DNA of 64,000 nucleotides from Terriglobales bacterium (lineage in GTDB: Bacteria; Acidobacteriota; Terriglobia; Bryobacterales; Bryobacteraceae), in NCBI GenBank assembly GCA_027485675.1, contig JAIXQP010000041.1, forward strand, positions 124,001-188,000. Direction: 5' to 3'. The notes under the pieces were generated by a model. That model worked only from the letters and a program-made list of their open reading frames with translations. It did no database searches and was not told the DNA's origin. Position 1 is the first letter of the stretch, and each line of letters opens with the position of its first letter. Below are positions 52,813-63,001 of the stretch, one piece after another. The position numbers were made by a program, and so were the translations under genes.

Positions 52813-54377
52813 CTATCCGTCTTCGGCCCCGCCACCTTCTGCACCACCCCCGAAGGCCACCGCACCTCGATCTCCTTCACCGTCCCCGCCTCGCCCAATC
52901 CAAAGTGCGCCACCGGCTCGCTCGCACTCGCATAGCCCACCGCCGTCGTCACCCGGTTCCACTGCGTCCGCCCCTTCCCGTCCGTTACCTTCACCATCGC
53001 TCCAATGCCGTCCCGGTTACTCTTCGTCCCCCGCAGCCGCACCCCCATCCAGTGCCGCTCCCCGCCCAAAGTATTCTTCAACACAAGCGGCGCCTCACCC
53101 ATCCGCGTCACCACCACGTCCACGCGCCCATCCCCATCCAGATCCCCAAACGCCGCCCCCCGGTGCAGCGCCGGCCGGCCCATCGTATTGCCCTCAAACT
53201 TCCCGTTCCCCCCGTTCCGCAGCCACAGATTCGCCTGCCGCGATTGCCGCTCCGAATACGCCTCCGTGTTGTCCTGCACGTCCGCGCAGGCCGCGAACAG
53301 GTCCTTCCACCCATCGTTGTCGAAATCAAAAATCCCCGCGCTCCACCCGCTGTACGGCAGCGTCGCCCGCGCCACTTGGCTCGCGTACGTCCTGTCGCTG
53401 AACTGTCCCTTCCCCGCACTCCGAAACAGCGGAAACGTCTCGTTCGTCAACGCGGTCAGAAACAGATCCTCCCGCCCGTCGTTATCCCAATCCCGGAAGT
53501 CCGCCCCCATCGCCGAAAGCGCCCGCCCGTCGTCGTTGAATGCCACCCCCGCCGGGCCAGCAATCTCCCGAAACTTGCCGCCGCCCTCGTTCCGAAACAG
53601 CGAATTCGGCTGCGTGTCGTTCGTCACAAACACATCCAGCAACCCGTCCCCATCGGCATCGCCAAACGCCAACCCCATCCCCTTGCTCGGATGCGCCGCA
53701 ATCCCACTCTCCACGGAAACGTCCGTGAACGTCCCGTCCCCGTTATTCCGGTAGAGCGTATTCGGCTCCGGCGCGTAATGCTTCGGGTGGCAGTACGTCC
53801 GCACCGTCTCCCCGCACAACAACTCCTTGGCCGGGTCCCACTGCACATAGTTCACGACGAACAGGTCCAGGTCCCCATCGTTGTCCATATCGAACCATCC
53901 GCCCGCCACGGCCCATTTCCCCGTCGGTCCCAACCCCGCCTTCGCCGTCACCTCTTCGAACGTCCCGTCCCTCCGGTTCCGATACAGCGCGTTGCTCCGC
54001 ACCCCGGCCACGAACAGATCCGGAAACCCGTCGTTGTCGAAATCCCCCGCCGCCGCCCCGATGTCGAACCCCACGCCCTGCACCCCGGCCCGCTCCGTCA
54101 CGTCCACAAACTTGCCGCCCCCCGTATTCCGGTACAGCCGGTTCCAATACCGCGGCCCCGTTTTCTTCAGCCCCGGCTGCGGCGCGCCATTGGCCAGAAA
54201 CACGTCCAACTTCCCGTCCCGGTCAAAGTCGAACAGCGCCACCCCGCCCACCATCGTCTCCGGCAAATGCTTCTCCGGCGTCAGTCCGTTCTCCAGTTTC
54301 GCCGTCAATCCGCTCCCCGCCGAAACGTCCACGAGCGACGCCAGCATCAACACCATCCACATATGCGCTATCTTCAC
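52788..54377 (-). CDS. CRTAC1-family protein: FG-GAP/VCBS repeats with ASPIC/UnbV domain
   Basis: 529 residues. A signal peptide ([15 protein letters not shown]) is followed by at least six FG-GAP-type propeller blades, each with a Ca-binding-like DxDxDGxxD loop ([64 protein letters not shown]). The C-terminal ASPIC/UnbV domain covers about 430-525 ([15 protein letters not shown] and EVRWPSG). Secreted; the function of such bacterial proteins is unknown. The start is GTG 54377, or ATG 54362. Only 8 bases separate it from the divergent MFS gene. Confidence 0.92.
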   Translation of the reverse strand: MKIAHMWMVLMLASLVDVSAGSGLTAKLENGLTPEKHLPETMVGGVALFDFDRDGKLDVFLANGAPQPGLKKTGPRYWNRLYRNTGGGKFVDVTERAGVQGVGFDIGAAAGDFDNDGFPDLFVAGVRSNALYRNRRDGTFEEVTAKAGLGPTGKWAVAGGWFDMDNDGDLDLFVVNYVQWDPAKELLCGETVRTYCHPKHYAPEPNTLYRNNGDGTFTDVSVESGIAAHPSKGMGLAFGDADGDGLLDVFVTNDTQPNSLFRNEGGGKFREIAGPAGVAFNDDGRALSAMGADFRDWDNDGREDLFLTALTNETFPLFRSAGKGQFSDRTYASQVARATLPYSGWSAGIFDFDNDGWKDLFAACADVQDNTEAYSERQSRQANLWLRNGGNGKFEGNTMGRPALHRGAAFGDLDGDGRVDVVVTRMGEAPLVLKNTLGGERHWMGVRLRGTKSNRDGIGAMVKVTDGKGRTQWNRVTTAVGYASASEPVAHFGLGEAGTVKEIEVRWPSGVVQKVAGPKTDSYLEIVEP

Positions 54378-54385
54378 ACGAGCAG

Positions 54386-55666
54386 ATGCCGCAGCCCATT
54401 CTCCGTCTCCGCTGGTACATCGGAGCCGCTCTCTTCCTCTCCACCGTCATCAACTACATCGACCGGCAGACCCTCTCCGTCCTCGCCCCCTATATAAAGG
54501 CCGAGTTCCAGTGGGACAACACCACCTTCGCGCTTCTGATCGTCGCCTTCCGCGTCGCCTACGCCATCGGCCAGTCCGTCTCCGGCCGCTTTCTCGATCG
54601 CATCGGCCTCCGCCGCGGCCTCCCCCTCGCCGTGGCTTTCTACTCCTTCTCCGCCATGGCCACCGGCTTTGCCAACGGCCTCGCCAGTCTCGCCGCCTGC
54701 CGCTTCCTGCTCGGCGCCGGCGAATCGGCCAACTGGCCCGGCGCCGCCAAAACCGTCGCCGAATGGTTCCCCCGCCGCGAAACCGGCTGGGCCGTCGCGC
54801 TCTACGATTCCGGCTCCGCCCTCGGGGGCGCCATCGCCCCGGTGCTCGTCTATAGCGTCTATCACTTCTTCAACGATTGGCGCCCCGCCTTCTTCGTCAC
54901 CGGCTGCCTCGGCCTGCTCTGGATTCCCCTCTTCCGCTGGCTCTACCATCCGCCCGAATCCCATCCCCGCCTCTCCGCCGCCGAGCGCGCCGATATCCTC
55001 ACGAACCGCTCGAGCGACAGCGCCACCGACGCGCCGCCCCTCCCCTACGGCGTCCTCCTCCGCCTTCCTCAAACCTGGGGCATCGTCGTCTCGAAAGCGC
55101 TCACCGACCCCGTCTGGTATCTCATCACCGACTGGTTCGCCATCTATCTCGTCGCCAAGGGCTACCAGCCCGAACAGAGCCTGCTCGCCTTCTGGATCCC
55201 CTTCCTCGCCGCCGACATCGGCAACTTCGCCGGCGGCGGCATCTCCAGCATGTTGATCCGCCGCGGCTGGACCACGCTCCGCTCCCGCCGTCTCGTCGCC
55301 ATCGTCTCCGGCCTCGGCATGTCCACGCTCGCCGGCGCCGTCCTCTTCGATTCCTACTTCTCGATGATCGGCTTCTTCGCCCTCGCCACGCTTTCGTACG
55401 CGGCCTTCTCCACCATCGTCCTCGCCCTCCCCGGCGACCTCTATCCCTCCCCCAGCGTCGCCTCCGTCAGCGGCCTCAGCGGCACCGGCGCCGGCATCGG
55501 CACCATCGCCGCCACGCTGCTCACGGGCATCGTGTCGGATCGTTACTCCTTCGCCCCCGTCCTGCTCACGGCCTCCGCCGTCCCTCTCCTCGCCACGCTC
55601 GCACTCGTCATTTTCGTGCGAAGTGCTCCGAACTTACCACCAGCCCCCGCTCGTCAAACAGATTGA
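54386..55666 (+). CDS. MFS transporter, anion:cation symporter (hexuronate/galactonate) type
   Basis: 426 residues with 12 predicted helices. [16 protein letters not shown] and [18 protein letters not shown] are typical of ACS-family carriers such as ExuT and DgoT, which import sugar acids with protons. The RxxGxRRG-type loop ([12 protein letters not shown]) marks the MFS signature between helices 2 and 3. With the GH88 enzyme elsewhere in the window, a uronic-acid role is plausible but only an inference. The 3' end overlaps the convergent hydrolase by 59 bases, the longest such overlap here. Confidence 0.9.
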   Translation: MPQPILRLRWYIGAALFLSTVINYIDRQTLSVLAPYIKAEFQWDNTTFALLIVAFRVAYAIGQSVSGRFLDRIGLRRGLPLAVAFYSFSAMATGFANGLASLAACRFLLGAGESANWPGAAKTVAEWFPRRETGWAVALYDSGSALGGAIAPVLVYSVYHFFNDWRPAFFVTGCLGLLWIPLFRWLYHPPESHPRLSAAERADILTNRSSDSATDAPPLPYGVLLRLPQTWGIVVSKALTDPVWYLITDWFAIYLVAKGYQPEQSLLAFWIPFLAADIGNFAGGGISSMLIRRGWTTLRSRRLVAIVSGLGMSTLAGAVLFDSYFSMIGFFALATLSYAAFSTIVLALPGDLYPSPSVASVSGLSGTGAGIGTIAATLLTGIVSDRYSFAPVLLTASAVPLLATLALVIFVRSAPNLPPAPARQTD

Positions 55667-56741
55667 AGTACCAGGCGGTCGCCCCCTCCGGCACGGCCGC
55701 CCGCGCCGTCTTCCCGCGGATCTCCGTCGGCACGCTGATCCACTCCCGCTCCTGCCACTTGCCCGCGGCCGTCGTGTAGTTCAGCTCCGCCTTCACCACC
55801 TTGCCTTGAAACTTCACGCGGTCCCGCTCCGCCGCCACCACCCGCACCGGCTTCGGTCCCTTCCGCAGCATCGCCTCCGCAAACGCGAAGATCTCCTCCG
55901 GCTTCGCCCCGTCGGGATGCCCGTGCTTCATCCGCACGCGAATCGCCAGCGTCCGCGGCCCCGTGGCCAACCGGTACGATTTCTGCAGCGACCCGAACGG
56001 ATAGGCGAAATCGTTCGTCCCCGTCACCCACAGCATCGGCATCTTTGCCCCCGGCAGGTACACCGAAGGGTCCCACCATCCCAACCACTTCGCCGCCCGC
56101 TCCGGCCCCATCTCCGCGAAGTTCTTGAGCCACGCCGAGTCTTCTCCCAGATAGCCGCACCCGTACACCGGCGCCGCAAACCGGAACCGCCCGTCAATCC
56201 CCGCCACGATGTTCGTCAGGTAGCCGCCCCACGAAATCCCCGTCACGCCAATCCGGCTCGCGTCCACCTCCGGCATGCTCCGCAACAGCGAATGCCCCAG
56301 CACCGCCGCCGCCACCGCGTGATAGCTCCACTGGTCCTCCTTGGGTTCATCCACGGACTTGAACCCGCCCCAGCCCTCCGGCCCGCCGAACTCATGGTGC
56401 GCCCGCGCCGGGTTCCAGAGCTTATCCGCCGCTGCCCGCTCCGGCCGCATCCCGCCCGTATCCATCGCAATCGCCGCATAGCCCCGCGCGTTCCATAGCC
56501 GCACCCACTCGGCGAACGCCGTCCCGCCACCCCCGTGGATCAGCACCATCGCCGGCAGCTTCTTCCCCGCCGGCGCGCCATAGTAAGCGAACACCCGCGT
56601 CGGCTTCCCCCGCCACGGCACGGACTCGTAGTAGAGCGCCTTCACCCCCGGCTCCGTAGTCGTCGCCTCAAATACCCTCGGCGTCTCGAACAGCTTCGTC
56701 AGGTCCCAGGGCAGCAGCAGCAGAAAGGCAAGCAGAATCAT
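55608..56741 (-). CDS. Alpha/beta-hydrolase (acetyl-xylan-esterase / dienelactone-hydrolase-like)
   Basis: 377 residues with a signal-peptide-like start ([14 protein letters not shown]). The hydrolase fold shows the oxyanion HGGGGTAF region, the nucleophile elbow GISWGGY, an acidic turn at [12 protein letters not shown] and a catalytic His in [10 protein letters not shown]-terminal beta domain (about 300-377) resembles a small Ig-like add-on. Likely cleaves acetyl or feruloyl esters of plant glycans or peptides; the exact substrate is unknown. It starts 10 bases after the response regulator and is the last gene of the four-gene minus-strand operon. Confidence 0.86.
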   Translation of the reverse strand: MILLAFLLLLPWDLTKLFETPRVFEATTTEPGVKALYYESVPWRGKPTRVFAYYGAPAGKKLPAMVLIHGGGGTAFAEWVRLWNARGYAAIAMDTGGMRPERAAADKLWNPARAHHEFGGPEGWGGFKSVDEPKEDQWSYHAVAAAVLGHSLLRSMPEVDASRIGVTGISWGGYLTNIVAGIDGRFRFAAPVYGCGYLGEDSAWLKNFAEMGPERAAKWLGWWDPSVYLPGAKMPMLWVTGTNDFAYPFGSLQKSYRLATGPRTLAIRVRMKHGHPDGAKPEEIFAFAEAMLRKGPKPVRVVAAERDRVKFQGKVVKAELNYTTAAGKWQEREWISVPTEIRGKTARAAVPEGATAWYFNLFDERGLVVSSEHFARK

Positions 56742-56751
56742 CTGCCCGATT

Positions 56752-57504
56752 CTATAACCCCAGCTTCGCCTTCAACTCCGCCACCCGCTCCCGCGCCACC
56801 TGCAGCTCCGTCTTCTTCTCGTCCTTCAGCCGGATCAGCAGCCGGTTCCCAATCCACCCGTGCAGCTCCTGCACGAAATCCAACTGCACCAGCGTCGACC
56901 GGTGAATCCGAAACCACCGCTCCGGGTCCAGCTTGCCCTCGAGCTCGGAGATCGATTGGTCCACCACGAAGTCCTTCGCCGCCGTCGCCGCAAACGTCAG
57001 CTTGTCCTCGGCGTAGAAGTGGGTCACGCGCGCCAAGTCGACAAACTCCACCCGCTCCCCCGTCCGGCTCGGCAACCGCGCCGGATACGCCGCCGGCTTC
57101 GTCAGCGCCGCGATGATCTTCTGCAGATCCGGCGCCTTCTCCTGCCCGCCCAGGATCCGCCCCAGCTTCGCCAGCGCCCGGTCCAGCCCCGCCGGCTCCA
57201 CCGGCTTCAGCAGATAGTCCACCGAGTTCACGGCAAACGCTTGCAGCGCGTACTGATCGTAGGCTGTCGTGAACACCACCAGCGGCTCCCCGCTCAACCG
57301 CTCCAGCACCGCGAAGCCCGTCAGCCCCGGCATCTCGATATCGAGAAACAGCACCTCCGGCCGCAGCGCGCCAATCTCGCCAATCGCCGTCTCCGGGTCC
57401 GACTGCGAACCCACGACCGTCACCTTCCCGGTGGCCTCCAGCAGCCGCACCAGCCGCTTCACGGCCAGCGGTTCATCATCCAATACGTACGCGCGAATCG
57501 ACAT
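56752..57504 (-). CDS. LytTR-family response regulator
   Basis: 250 residues. The receiver domain (about 1-120) has the acidic pair DD at 9-10, the phosphoacceptor Asp55 in LFLDIEMPG, a Thr in VVFTTAYDQYAL and the Lys of LLKPVEP. A linker leads to a C-terminal LytTR DNA-binding domain (about 150-248: VDLARVTHFYAEDKLTF, then FRIHRSTLVQL). It is coupled to the upstream histidine kinase by a 29-base overlap. Probably regulates the operon itself and a nearby promoter. Confidence 0.94.
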   Translation of the reverse strand: MSIRAYVLDDEPLAVKRLVRLLEATGKVTVVGSQSDPETAIGEIGALRPEVLFLDIEMPGLTGFAVLERLSGEPLVVFTTAYDQYALQAFAVNSVDYLLKPVEPAGLDRALAKLGRILGGQEKAPDLQKIIAALTKPAAYPARLPSRTGERVEFVDLARVTHFYAEDKLTFAATAAKDFVVDQSISELEGKLDPERWFRIHRSTLVQLDFVQELHGWIGNRLLIRLKDEKKTELQVARERVAELKAKLGL

Positions 57505-58510
57505 GAGCAGGTAAGGTAATCGTCACTTCCGAGCCGGCCATCTCCAGCTTCGCATCCTTCGGGAACAGCGCGTCCAGCCGCCCCCGCAAAATATCCAACC
57601 CGTGGCCCGGTAGCGCCGCGCCCGCCGGAATCCCCGGCCCGTCGTCCGTCACCGTCACCACCAGCGTGGCCCCGCGCCGCTCCGCCCGTACCAGCACCTC
57701 ACCCCCCTCCCGCCGCTTGGCGATGTGGTGCTTCACCGAGTTCTCAACGAGCGTCTGCACCGCGAACGGCGGCACCGAACACTCCCGCGCCTCCTCCCCA
57801 GCCTCCACTCGGTAACGCAGCCGGCCCGCGAACCGCGTCCGTTCAATCTCCAGATAATCCGCCACCACCTGCAGCTCCCGGTCGAGCGCCACCAAGTTCG
57901 TCTCCGGCGCGTCCAGCGAAAACCGCAGCAGCTTCGACAGCCGCTGCAACTGCTCATCCGCCTTCTGCGGGTCCTCGTGGATCAACGCGCTAATCGTGTT
58001 CAACGTGTTGAATAGGAAGTGCGGATGGATCCGCGAAGCGAGCGAAGCCAGCCGCGCCTCGCTCGCCAGCTTCAACGCCCGCTCCCGCTCCACTTCCGCC
58101 CAGTCGAACTTCCCCCGGTAATACTCATAAATCATCACGGTCAGTCCGAAGGTCACCGAAATGAACGCGGAGAACTTCAGCGTCAACCAGTAGCTCCCCC
58201 AGAACGATTTGGTCTGAATCAGTCCCAGGCCCACCACCAGCGCATGGCCCAAAAACGAACCCAGGATCACCGCCCCCGCCATCACGGCGGCGTTCACCGG
58301 CAGGCTATACCGCCCGCCCCGCCGCCACAGCAGATCCCCGGCCTGGTAGCAAAGCAGGCCAATGGAAGTGCTATATATCATTGTGACCAGGAACATCCCC
58401 GCCACGTCCCGCCACCCGTCGTACCGGGCGTACAGCAGGTTGATCACCATCGCTCCCAGCGTGATGAGCAGAATCGCGATAACCGAACGGGGGACCTTCA
58501 CCTTCCTCAC
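57476..58510 (-). CDS. LytS/YehU-type sensor histidine kinase
   Basis: 344 residues. Four or five N-terminal membrane helices (about 8-128) form the sensor. A short coiled coil joins the His_kinase domain, whose phosphoacceptor His164 sits in IHPHFLFNTLN. The ATP-binding N box appears as LVENSVKHHIAKRREGG and the G box as VTDDGPGIPAG. The start is GTG 58510, one base after the stop of the upstream gene, which indicates coupling. The partner is the LytTR regulator downstream. Ligand unknown. Confidence 0.94.
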   Translation of the reverse strand: MRKVKVPRSVIAILLITLGAMVINLLYARYDGWRDVAGMFLVTMIYSTSIGLLCYQAGDLLWRRGGRYSLPVNAAVMAGAVILGSFLGHALVVGLGLIQTKSFWGSYWLTLKFSAFISVTFGLTVMIYEYYRGKFDWAEVERERALKLASEARLASLASRIHPHFLFNTLNTISALIHEDPQKADEQLQRLSKLLRFSLDAPETNLVALDRELQVVADYLEIERTRFAGRLRYRVEAGEEARECSVPPFAVQTLVENSVKHHIAKRREGGEVLVRAERRGATLVVTVTDDGPGIPAGAALPGHGLDILRGRLDALFPKDAKLEMAGSEVTITLPAHVDSRVRIG

Positions 58511-58511
58511 G

Positions 58512-59201
58512 TTACTGCACCTTCGGGCTTCCCGTGTGGCAACCCATGCAGTTGGAGTCCCGCGAACTCAACTTCCCCTCGGCCAGCCACTTCTCCGCCC
58601 GGGTCGCGTACGCGGTGCCCGCCAGCTTCGTCCGCACCAGTTCGAAGTACTCCTTCGCCTTCTCCGTCTTGCCCAGCCGGCCGTAGCCATCCGCCATGCC
58701 CACCAGCAATTCGCCCAGCGAATGTTGGCTGAACTGGCTCAGGTCGCCCTTCTGCATCTCCCAGCAGTCTTCGTAATCCTTCACGCCCTTCTCGAGCAGC
58801 GGCGTCCCCATCTGCGGCGGCATCCCCTTGCTCGCGGCCAGGTAAGCCGACCCGCGCGGAATCCGCACGGCCACGTTCTTCGGCGCCAGCTCCACTGCCT
58901 TGTCCATCATCCCCGTCCCCTTCTGCATCATCGCCATCGCCGCCGGCATGTCTCCCTTCTGGAACAGCGAACCCGACTGAAAGAACAACCCGCCCCCCTG
59001 CCACACCATCGCCTCGGCGTGGTTCGGCTCCGCCGCCAGCGTCGCCTCGGCCACCTTGATCGCCTCCGTCAACGCCGCGGCGTTCCCCGCAAACCCGGCG
59101 AAAAACTTCTCCCGCACCTTGTGGTCAAACCGTACCGGCTCCTGCCCGAACAGGCTCGCCGCAATCGCCATCAACGCAAATGTCGTATGTGAGGTCTTCA
59201 T
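58512..59201 (-). CDS. Exported TPR-like protein with C-terminal heme-c motif
   Basis: About 229 residues. A signal peptide (MKTSHTTFALMAIAASLFGQ) is followed by helical, TPR-like repeats (AALTEAIKVAEATLAAEPNHAEA). At the very C-terminus is CMGCH, a single CxxCH that would bind one c-type heme covalently in the periplasm. The ATG at 59201 gives the signal peptide; in-frame sequence upstream is unlikely to be coding. It precedes the histidine kinase by 1 base, which puts a possible redox protein in the same operon as a two-component system. Confidence 0.82.
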   Translation of the reverse strand: MKTSHTTFALMAIAASLFGQEPVRFDHKVREKFFAGFAGNAAALTEAIKVAEATLAAEPNHAEAMVWQGGGLFFQSGSLFQKGDMPAAMAMMQKGTGMMDKAVELAPKNVAVRIPRGSAYLAASKGMPPQMGTPLLEKGVKDYEDCWEMQKGDLSQFSQHSLGELLVGMADGYGRLGKTEKAKEYFELVRTKLAGTAYATRAEKWLAEGKLSSRDSNCMGCHTGSPKVQ

Positions 59202-59293
59202 GATTCGATCATGCCCGCGCCCCGCCAAATCCCCGCGCGGTTTCCGACGAACCCTGCCGATCTTCCGACGAACCGGTTGTTTCGTATCCTGAA

Positions 59294-60481
59294 GTGTTGC
59301 GCCCCCGGAACGATTGGATCCCCACCTTGACGATGACGCTGGTCAGCCTGATCAGCTACATCGACCGCAATACCCTCGCCCTGTTGGCCCCAGTCATGCT
59401 CGAAGAGATGCACCTGTCCGGCGAGCAGTACGGCTACGTCGTCAGCGGCTTCAGCCTCGCCTACATGGTCTCGAACCTCGCCTGGGGCCGCTGGCTGGAC
59501 CGCTATGGCCTTAAACTCGCCATGACGGCCGCCGTCGCCTTCTGGACCCTCGCCAGCGTCTCCCACGCCTTCACCATTGGCTTCGTTTCGTTATTTGCCG
59601 CCCGCTTCGCCCTCGGCTTCGGCGAAGGCGCCACCTTCCCCGGCGGCCTCCGCACCGCCGTCCAGACGCTCCCCGTCGAACACCGCGCCAAAGGCACCGC
59701 CGTCGCCTACAGCGGCGGCTCGCTCGGCGCCGTCGTCACCCCGCTCATCATCAACCCCGTCTACCAGGCCTACGGCTGGCGCGGTGCCTTCTGGTTCACT
59801 GGCCTCGTCGGCCTCGCGTGGCTTCTGCTCTGGCAACTCGTCAGCCGCCGCCCCGCCATGCAGACCCCCGTCGAAATCCCGCAAGCCACGGAACGCCCGC
59901 GCCTCAACGATCCCCGCCTCTGGAGCTTCGTCCTCATCTACGCCTTCGGCTCGCTCCCCCTCGGCTTCATCCTCTACTACGCCTCGCTCTACCTCCGCTC
60001 GCTCGGCCTCTCGCAAGTCCAGATCGCCGAACTCCTCTGGATCCCGCCCCTCGGCTGGGAGGTCGGCTACTTCTTCTGGGGCTGGTGGACGGACCGCGCC
60101 CGCGGCTCGCTCCGCCACGTTCTCGCTCTCCTCACCGTTCTCAGCCTCCCCCTCGCGGCGGTCCCCTATTTGCCCGGCATCGCCGCCCCGCTCGCCGCCA
60201 TGTTCTTCGCCATGTTCGTCACCGCCGGCTTCATCATCGGCGGTGTCGCCTACGGCACCAGCGTCTTCGGCCCCAAGCACGCCGGGTTCATCGCCGGGCT
60301 CGGCGCCGGCTCCTGGTCCGCCCTGGTCGCCATCGCCATGCCCCTGTTCGGCCGCCTCTTTGACCAGAAGCTCTACGCCGCTTCCTTCCTGCTCGTGGTC
60401 TGCTTCCCGCTCGCCGGCATGGCCGCCTGGCTCGTCGTGAACCGCCGTCCCCCTGCTATCCTGGGCGAACAAAATGTTTGA
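59294..60481 (+). CDS. MFS transporter, ACS-like
   Basis: 395 residues with 12 predicted helices. LISYIDRNTLALLAPVML and GEGATFPGGLRTAVQTLP are the same hallmarks as in the other MFS gene at 54386, so the two are paralogues of the anion:cation symporter type. The helix 2-3 loop is GRWLDRYGLKL. The start is GTG 59294; TTG 59297 is next, and TATCCT at 59285-59290 could be the -10 element. It overlaps the M50 gene by 8 bases. Substrate unknown. Confidence 0.9.
   Translation: MLRPRNDWIPTLTMTLVSLISYIDRNTLALLAPVMLEEMHLSGEQYGYVVSGFSLAYMVSNLAWGRWLDRYGLKLAMTAAVAFWTLASVSHAFTIGFVSLFAARFALGFGEGATFPGGLRTAVQTLPVEHRAKGTAVAYSGGSLGAVVTPLIINPVYQAYGWRGAFWFTGLVGLAWLLLWQLVSRRPAMQTPVEIPQATERPRLNDPRLWSFVLIYAFGSLPLGFILYYASLYLRSLGLSQVQIAELLWIPPLGWEVGYFFWGWWTDRARGSLRHVLALLTVLSLPLAAVPYLPGIAAPLAAMFFAMFVTAGFIIGGVAYGTSVFGPKHAGFIAGLGAGSWSALVAIAMPLFGRLFDQKLYAASFLLVVCFPLAGMAAWLVVNRRPPAILGEQNV
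59579..59597 (+). repeat. 19-base exact repeat, copy 1 (GGCTTCGTTTCGTTATTTG)
   Basis: Lies in the second MFS gene and encodes GFVSLF. It uses GTT, TTA and TTT codons that are rare in this C-ending-codon region. The second copy is at 62391-62409. Confidence 0.8.
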
Positions 60482-61181
60482 TCCTCAGCGAATCGCCGTT
60501 GGCGTTATCTGGTTCGTAGTCTTCCTCCTTTCCGCCACGGCCCACGAGGCCGCCCACGCCTGGATGGCCCTGCGCGGCGGCGATAAGACCGCCTATCACT
60601 TCGGCCAGGTCACGCTCAGCCCCATTCCGCACATGCAGCGTGAGCCCTTCGGAATGCTGATCTTCCCCTGGCTCACTTTCTTCATGAACGGCTGGATGAT
60701 GGGTTGGGCCAGCGCCCCCTATGATCCCTACTGGGCCATCCGCTACCCCCGCCGTGCCGCCTGGATGTCCCTCGCCGGTCCCGTGGCCAACTTTATCCTC
60801 GCCGCCATCGCGGCCATTCTCATCCGCATCGGGCTCATCCTCGGTGTCTTCCGCCCCGGCATGACCATGCGCTTCACCGACGTCATCCAAGCCGCCGACG
60901 GCACCCCCGCCGCCATGGACGCCATCGCCACCCTCCTCGGCATCATGTTCGCCCTGAACATTCTGCTCGGCGTCTTCAACCTCATCCCGCTGCCCCCGCT
61001 CGACGGCTTCACCGCCATCGGCCTCGTCCTCCCGGAGTCTATGGCCGCCAAACTCCGCGAATGGCAGATGACCATGGGCGCCTATCAGATCTTCGGCATG
61101 TTAATCGCCTGGCAGGTCTCCGGCTATGTCATCGGCCCCGCCTATTACATCGGCCTCTCCATTCTCTTCTTCGGTTACTGA
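60474..61181 (+). CDS. Site-2-protease-like membrane metallopeptidase (M50)
   Basis: 235 residues with about five membrane helices. The zinc motif HEAAH (residues 24-28) lies in the first helix, and the third-ligand region reads NLIPLPPLDGF, the standard pattern of M50 proteases. LAGPVANFILA is the conserved membrane segment between them. It has no PDZ domain and belongs to the compact YwhC-like subgroup. These enzymes cut proteins inside the membrane. The start overlaps the MFS stop by 8 bases. Confidence 0.93.
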   Translation: MFDPQRIAVGVIWFVVFLLSATAHEAAHAWMALRGGDKTAYHFGQVTLSPIPHMQREPFGMLIFPWLTFFMNGWMMGWASAPYDPYWAIRYPRRAAWMSLAGPVANFILAAIAAILIRIGLILGVFRPGMTMRFTDVIQAADGTPAAMDAIATLLGIMFALNILLGVFNLIPLPPLDGFTAIGLVLPESMAAKLREWQMTMGAYQIFGMLIAWQVSGYVIGPAYYIGLSILFFGY

Positions 61182-61196
61182 CCCCGGCTCCTGCAG

Positions 61197-61202
61197 TAAG
61201 CT
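61197..61202 (+). promoter_or_regulatory. Possible -10 element (TAAGCT) for the hydrolase-DUF1080 gene
   Basis: TAAGCT lies 6 bases before ATG 61209 in a 27-base gap, with no ribosome-binding site between. No -35 box is obvious. Same spacing as other candidate short-leader starts here. Confidence 0.3.
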
Positions 61203-61208
61203 AACGGA

Positions 61209-62996
61209 ATGTCCGTTCTCCTGCTTGCCTTCCTCCAGACCTTCTTCAGCGTCCCCGGCGTCGATGCTCCTGAACTCGCCGCCTGGGGCACTCACCAAGT
61301 AGGCGTCCGCACCCTCGACCTCAAAAACCCCGCCCAGCCCGACGTCCTCAAGTTCAACAAAGAAACCAACAGCGCCCCCCTCGCCGACCGCCCCCTCAAG
61401 ATCGAACTCTGGTATCCCGCCGTCATCCCCGCCGGCTCGGAAGCCCGCACGGTCTACGAAAGCACCCTCCCCGGCCGCACCCCCAAGCCCTTCTCGATCG
61501 ACGGCAAAGCTCTCCGCAACGCCGCCCCGCTCCCCAACCAACGCTTCCCCCTCGTCATCGTCTCCCACGGCTATCCCGGCTCCCGGACCTTCCTCTCCTA
61601 CCTCACCGAGAACCTCGCCTCGAAAGGCTACGTCGTCGCCGCCATCGACCATACCGACTCCGTCTTCGGCAACGTCGGCCCCTTCCCCTCCACCCTCGCC
61701 AACCGCTCGAACGACCAGCACTTCACCATCGAATCCCTCTCCGCCTCCGAACCGAACATCGACCCCACCCGCGTCGCCATCATCGGCTATTCGATGGGCG
61801 GCTACGGCGCCCTCATCAGCGCCGGGGCCATGCCCACCCGCACCCCTCCCGGCGCCAAACTACGGAACGAACCCAATCCCAACGTGAAGGCCATCGTCGC
61901 CCTCGCCCCCTGGGGCGCCCAGCCGCCCATCAACATGTGGGAGCCCGCCGCCCTCGCGAACATCAAGATTCCCTCCCTGTTCATCGTCGGCGACAACGAC
62001 GACATCTCCGGCTATGAACAAGGCGTCCGCAAGGCCTACCATCAGGCGATCAACTCCAACCGCTGCCTGCTCGTCTACGAAGGCGCCCGCCACAACGTCG
62101 GCGGCAACCCGCCCCCGGCCATCCCCCTCGACTTCGCCACCAAGGAGAGCTTCGACGAACCCGTCTGGCGCAAGGACCGGCTCAACGCCATCAACCAGCA
62201 CTTCGTCTCGGCCTTTCTCGATCTCCATCTGAAGGCCGACGAATCGCGCCGCGCTTATTTCGACGGCAAGTTCAAAGGGTTCCAGCGCCGTTGGATGGTC
62301 GCCCTCGAACAGAGCTGCCTCACTCCGGCGCCGGTCCCGCACGTTCCGAAACAGAGCGATCGGCCGGAGCCTCCCACCGCCGACGAGAATGGCTTCGTTT
62401 CGTTATTTGATGGAAAAACCCTCACCGGCTGGGACGGCGACCCGAAGTACTGGCGCGTCGAAAACGGCACCATCGTCGGCGAAGTCACCCCGGAAACCCT
62501 GCTCAAGAACAACACCTTCCTCATCTGGCGCCAGAAGCAGCCCGGCGACTTCGAACTGAAGCTCGAGTACCGCATAACCGAAGGAGGTAACAGCGGCATC
62601 AACTATCGCAGCAGCCTGCTCTCCGACCGGCCCTTCGCCCTCCGCGGCTACCAGTGCGACATCGACGGTAAGAACGTCTACACCGGCCAGAACTACGAAG
62701 AACGCGGCCGCCTCTTCCTCGCCCTCCGCGGCCAGACCACCCGCGTCACCGGAGACCGCAAGCCGCAGATCCTCTCGACGCACACCGACCCCAAAGAGCA
62801 CCTCACCCCCGGCTGGAACAGCGTCCACATCATCGCCCGCGGCAACACGCTCATCCACATGATCAACGGCCATCTGATGAGCACCGTCATCGACGACGAT
62901 CCCATCGGCCGCGCCACCCAAGGCTCGATCGGCGTGCAGGTCCACGTCGGCCCGCCCATGAAGGTGGAGTACCGCAACCTCCGTTTGAAACAATAA
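61209..62996 (+). CDS. Secreted alpha/beta-hydrolase fused to a DUF1080 domain
   Basis: 595 residues. A short signal peptide ([14 protein letters not shown]) is followed by an alpha/beta-hydrolase (about 40-380): [12 protein letters not shown] near the oxyanion site, the nucleophile elbow GYSMGGYG, an acid in VGDNDDISG and a catalytic His in ARHNVGG. From about 395 to the end is a DUF1080 (3-keto-disaccharide hydrolase) beta-sandwich: [14 protein letters not shown], then [11 protein letters not shown] and [11 protein letters not shown]1080 proteins act on 3-keto sugars or bind glycans. The fusion suggests ester and glycan attack on one substrate. Confidence 0.9.
   Translation: MSVLLLAFLQTFFSVPGVDAPELAAWGTHQVGVRTLDLKNPAQPDVLKFNKETNSAPLADRPLKIELWYPAVIPAGSEARTVYESTLPGRTPKPFSIDGKALRNAAPLPNQRFPLVIVSHGYPGSRTFLSYLTENLASKGYVVAAIDHTDSVFGNVGPFPSTLANRSNDQHFTIESLSASEPNIDPTRVAIIGYSMGGYGALISAGAMPTRTPPGAKLRNEPNPNVKAIVALAPWGAQPPINMWEPAALANIKIPSLFIVGDNDDISGYEQGVRKAYHQAINSNRCLLVYEGARHNVGGNPPPAIPLDFATKESFDEPVWRKDRLNAINQHFVSAFLDLHLKADESRRAYFDGKFKGFQRRWMVALEQSCLTPAPVPHVPKQSDRPEPPTADENGFVSLFDGKTLTGWDGDPKYWRVENGTIVGEVTPETLLKNNTFLIWRQKQPGDFELKLEYRITEGGNSGINYRSSLLSDRPFALRGYQCDIDGKNVYTGQNYEERGRLFLALRGQTTRVTGDRKPQILSTHTDPKEHLTPGWNSVHIIARGNTLIHMINGHLMSTVIDDDPIGRATQGSIGVQVHVGPPMKVEYRNLRLKQ
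62391..62409 (+). repeat. 19-base exact repeat, copy 2 (GGCTTCGTTTCGTTATTTG)
   Basis: Lies at the start of the DUF1080 domain of the fusion gene and encodes GFVSLF in the same frame as copy 1, with the same rare codons. The two genes are otherwise unrelated. Confidence 0.8.
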
Positions 62997-63001
62997 CGCC
63001 T

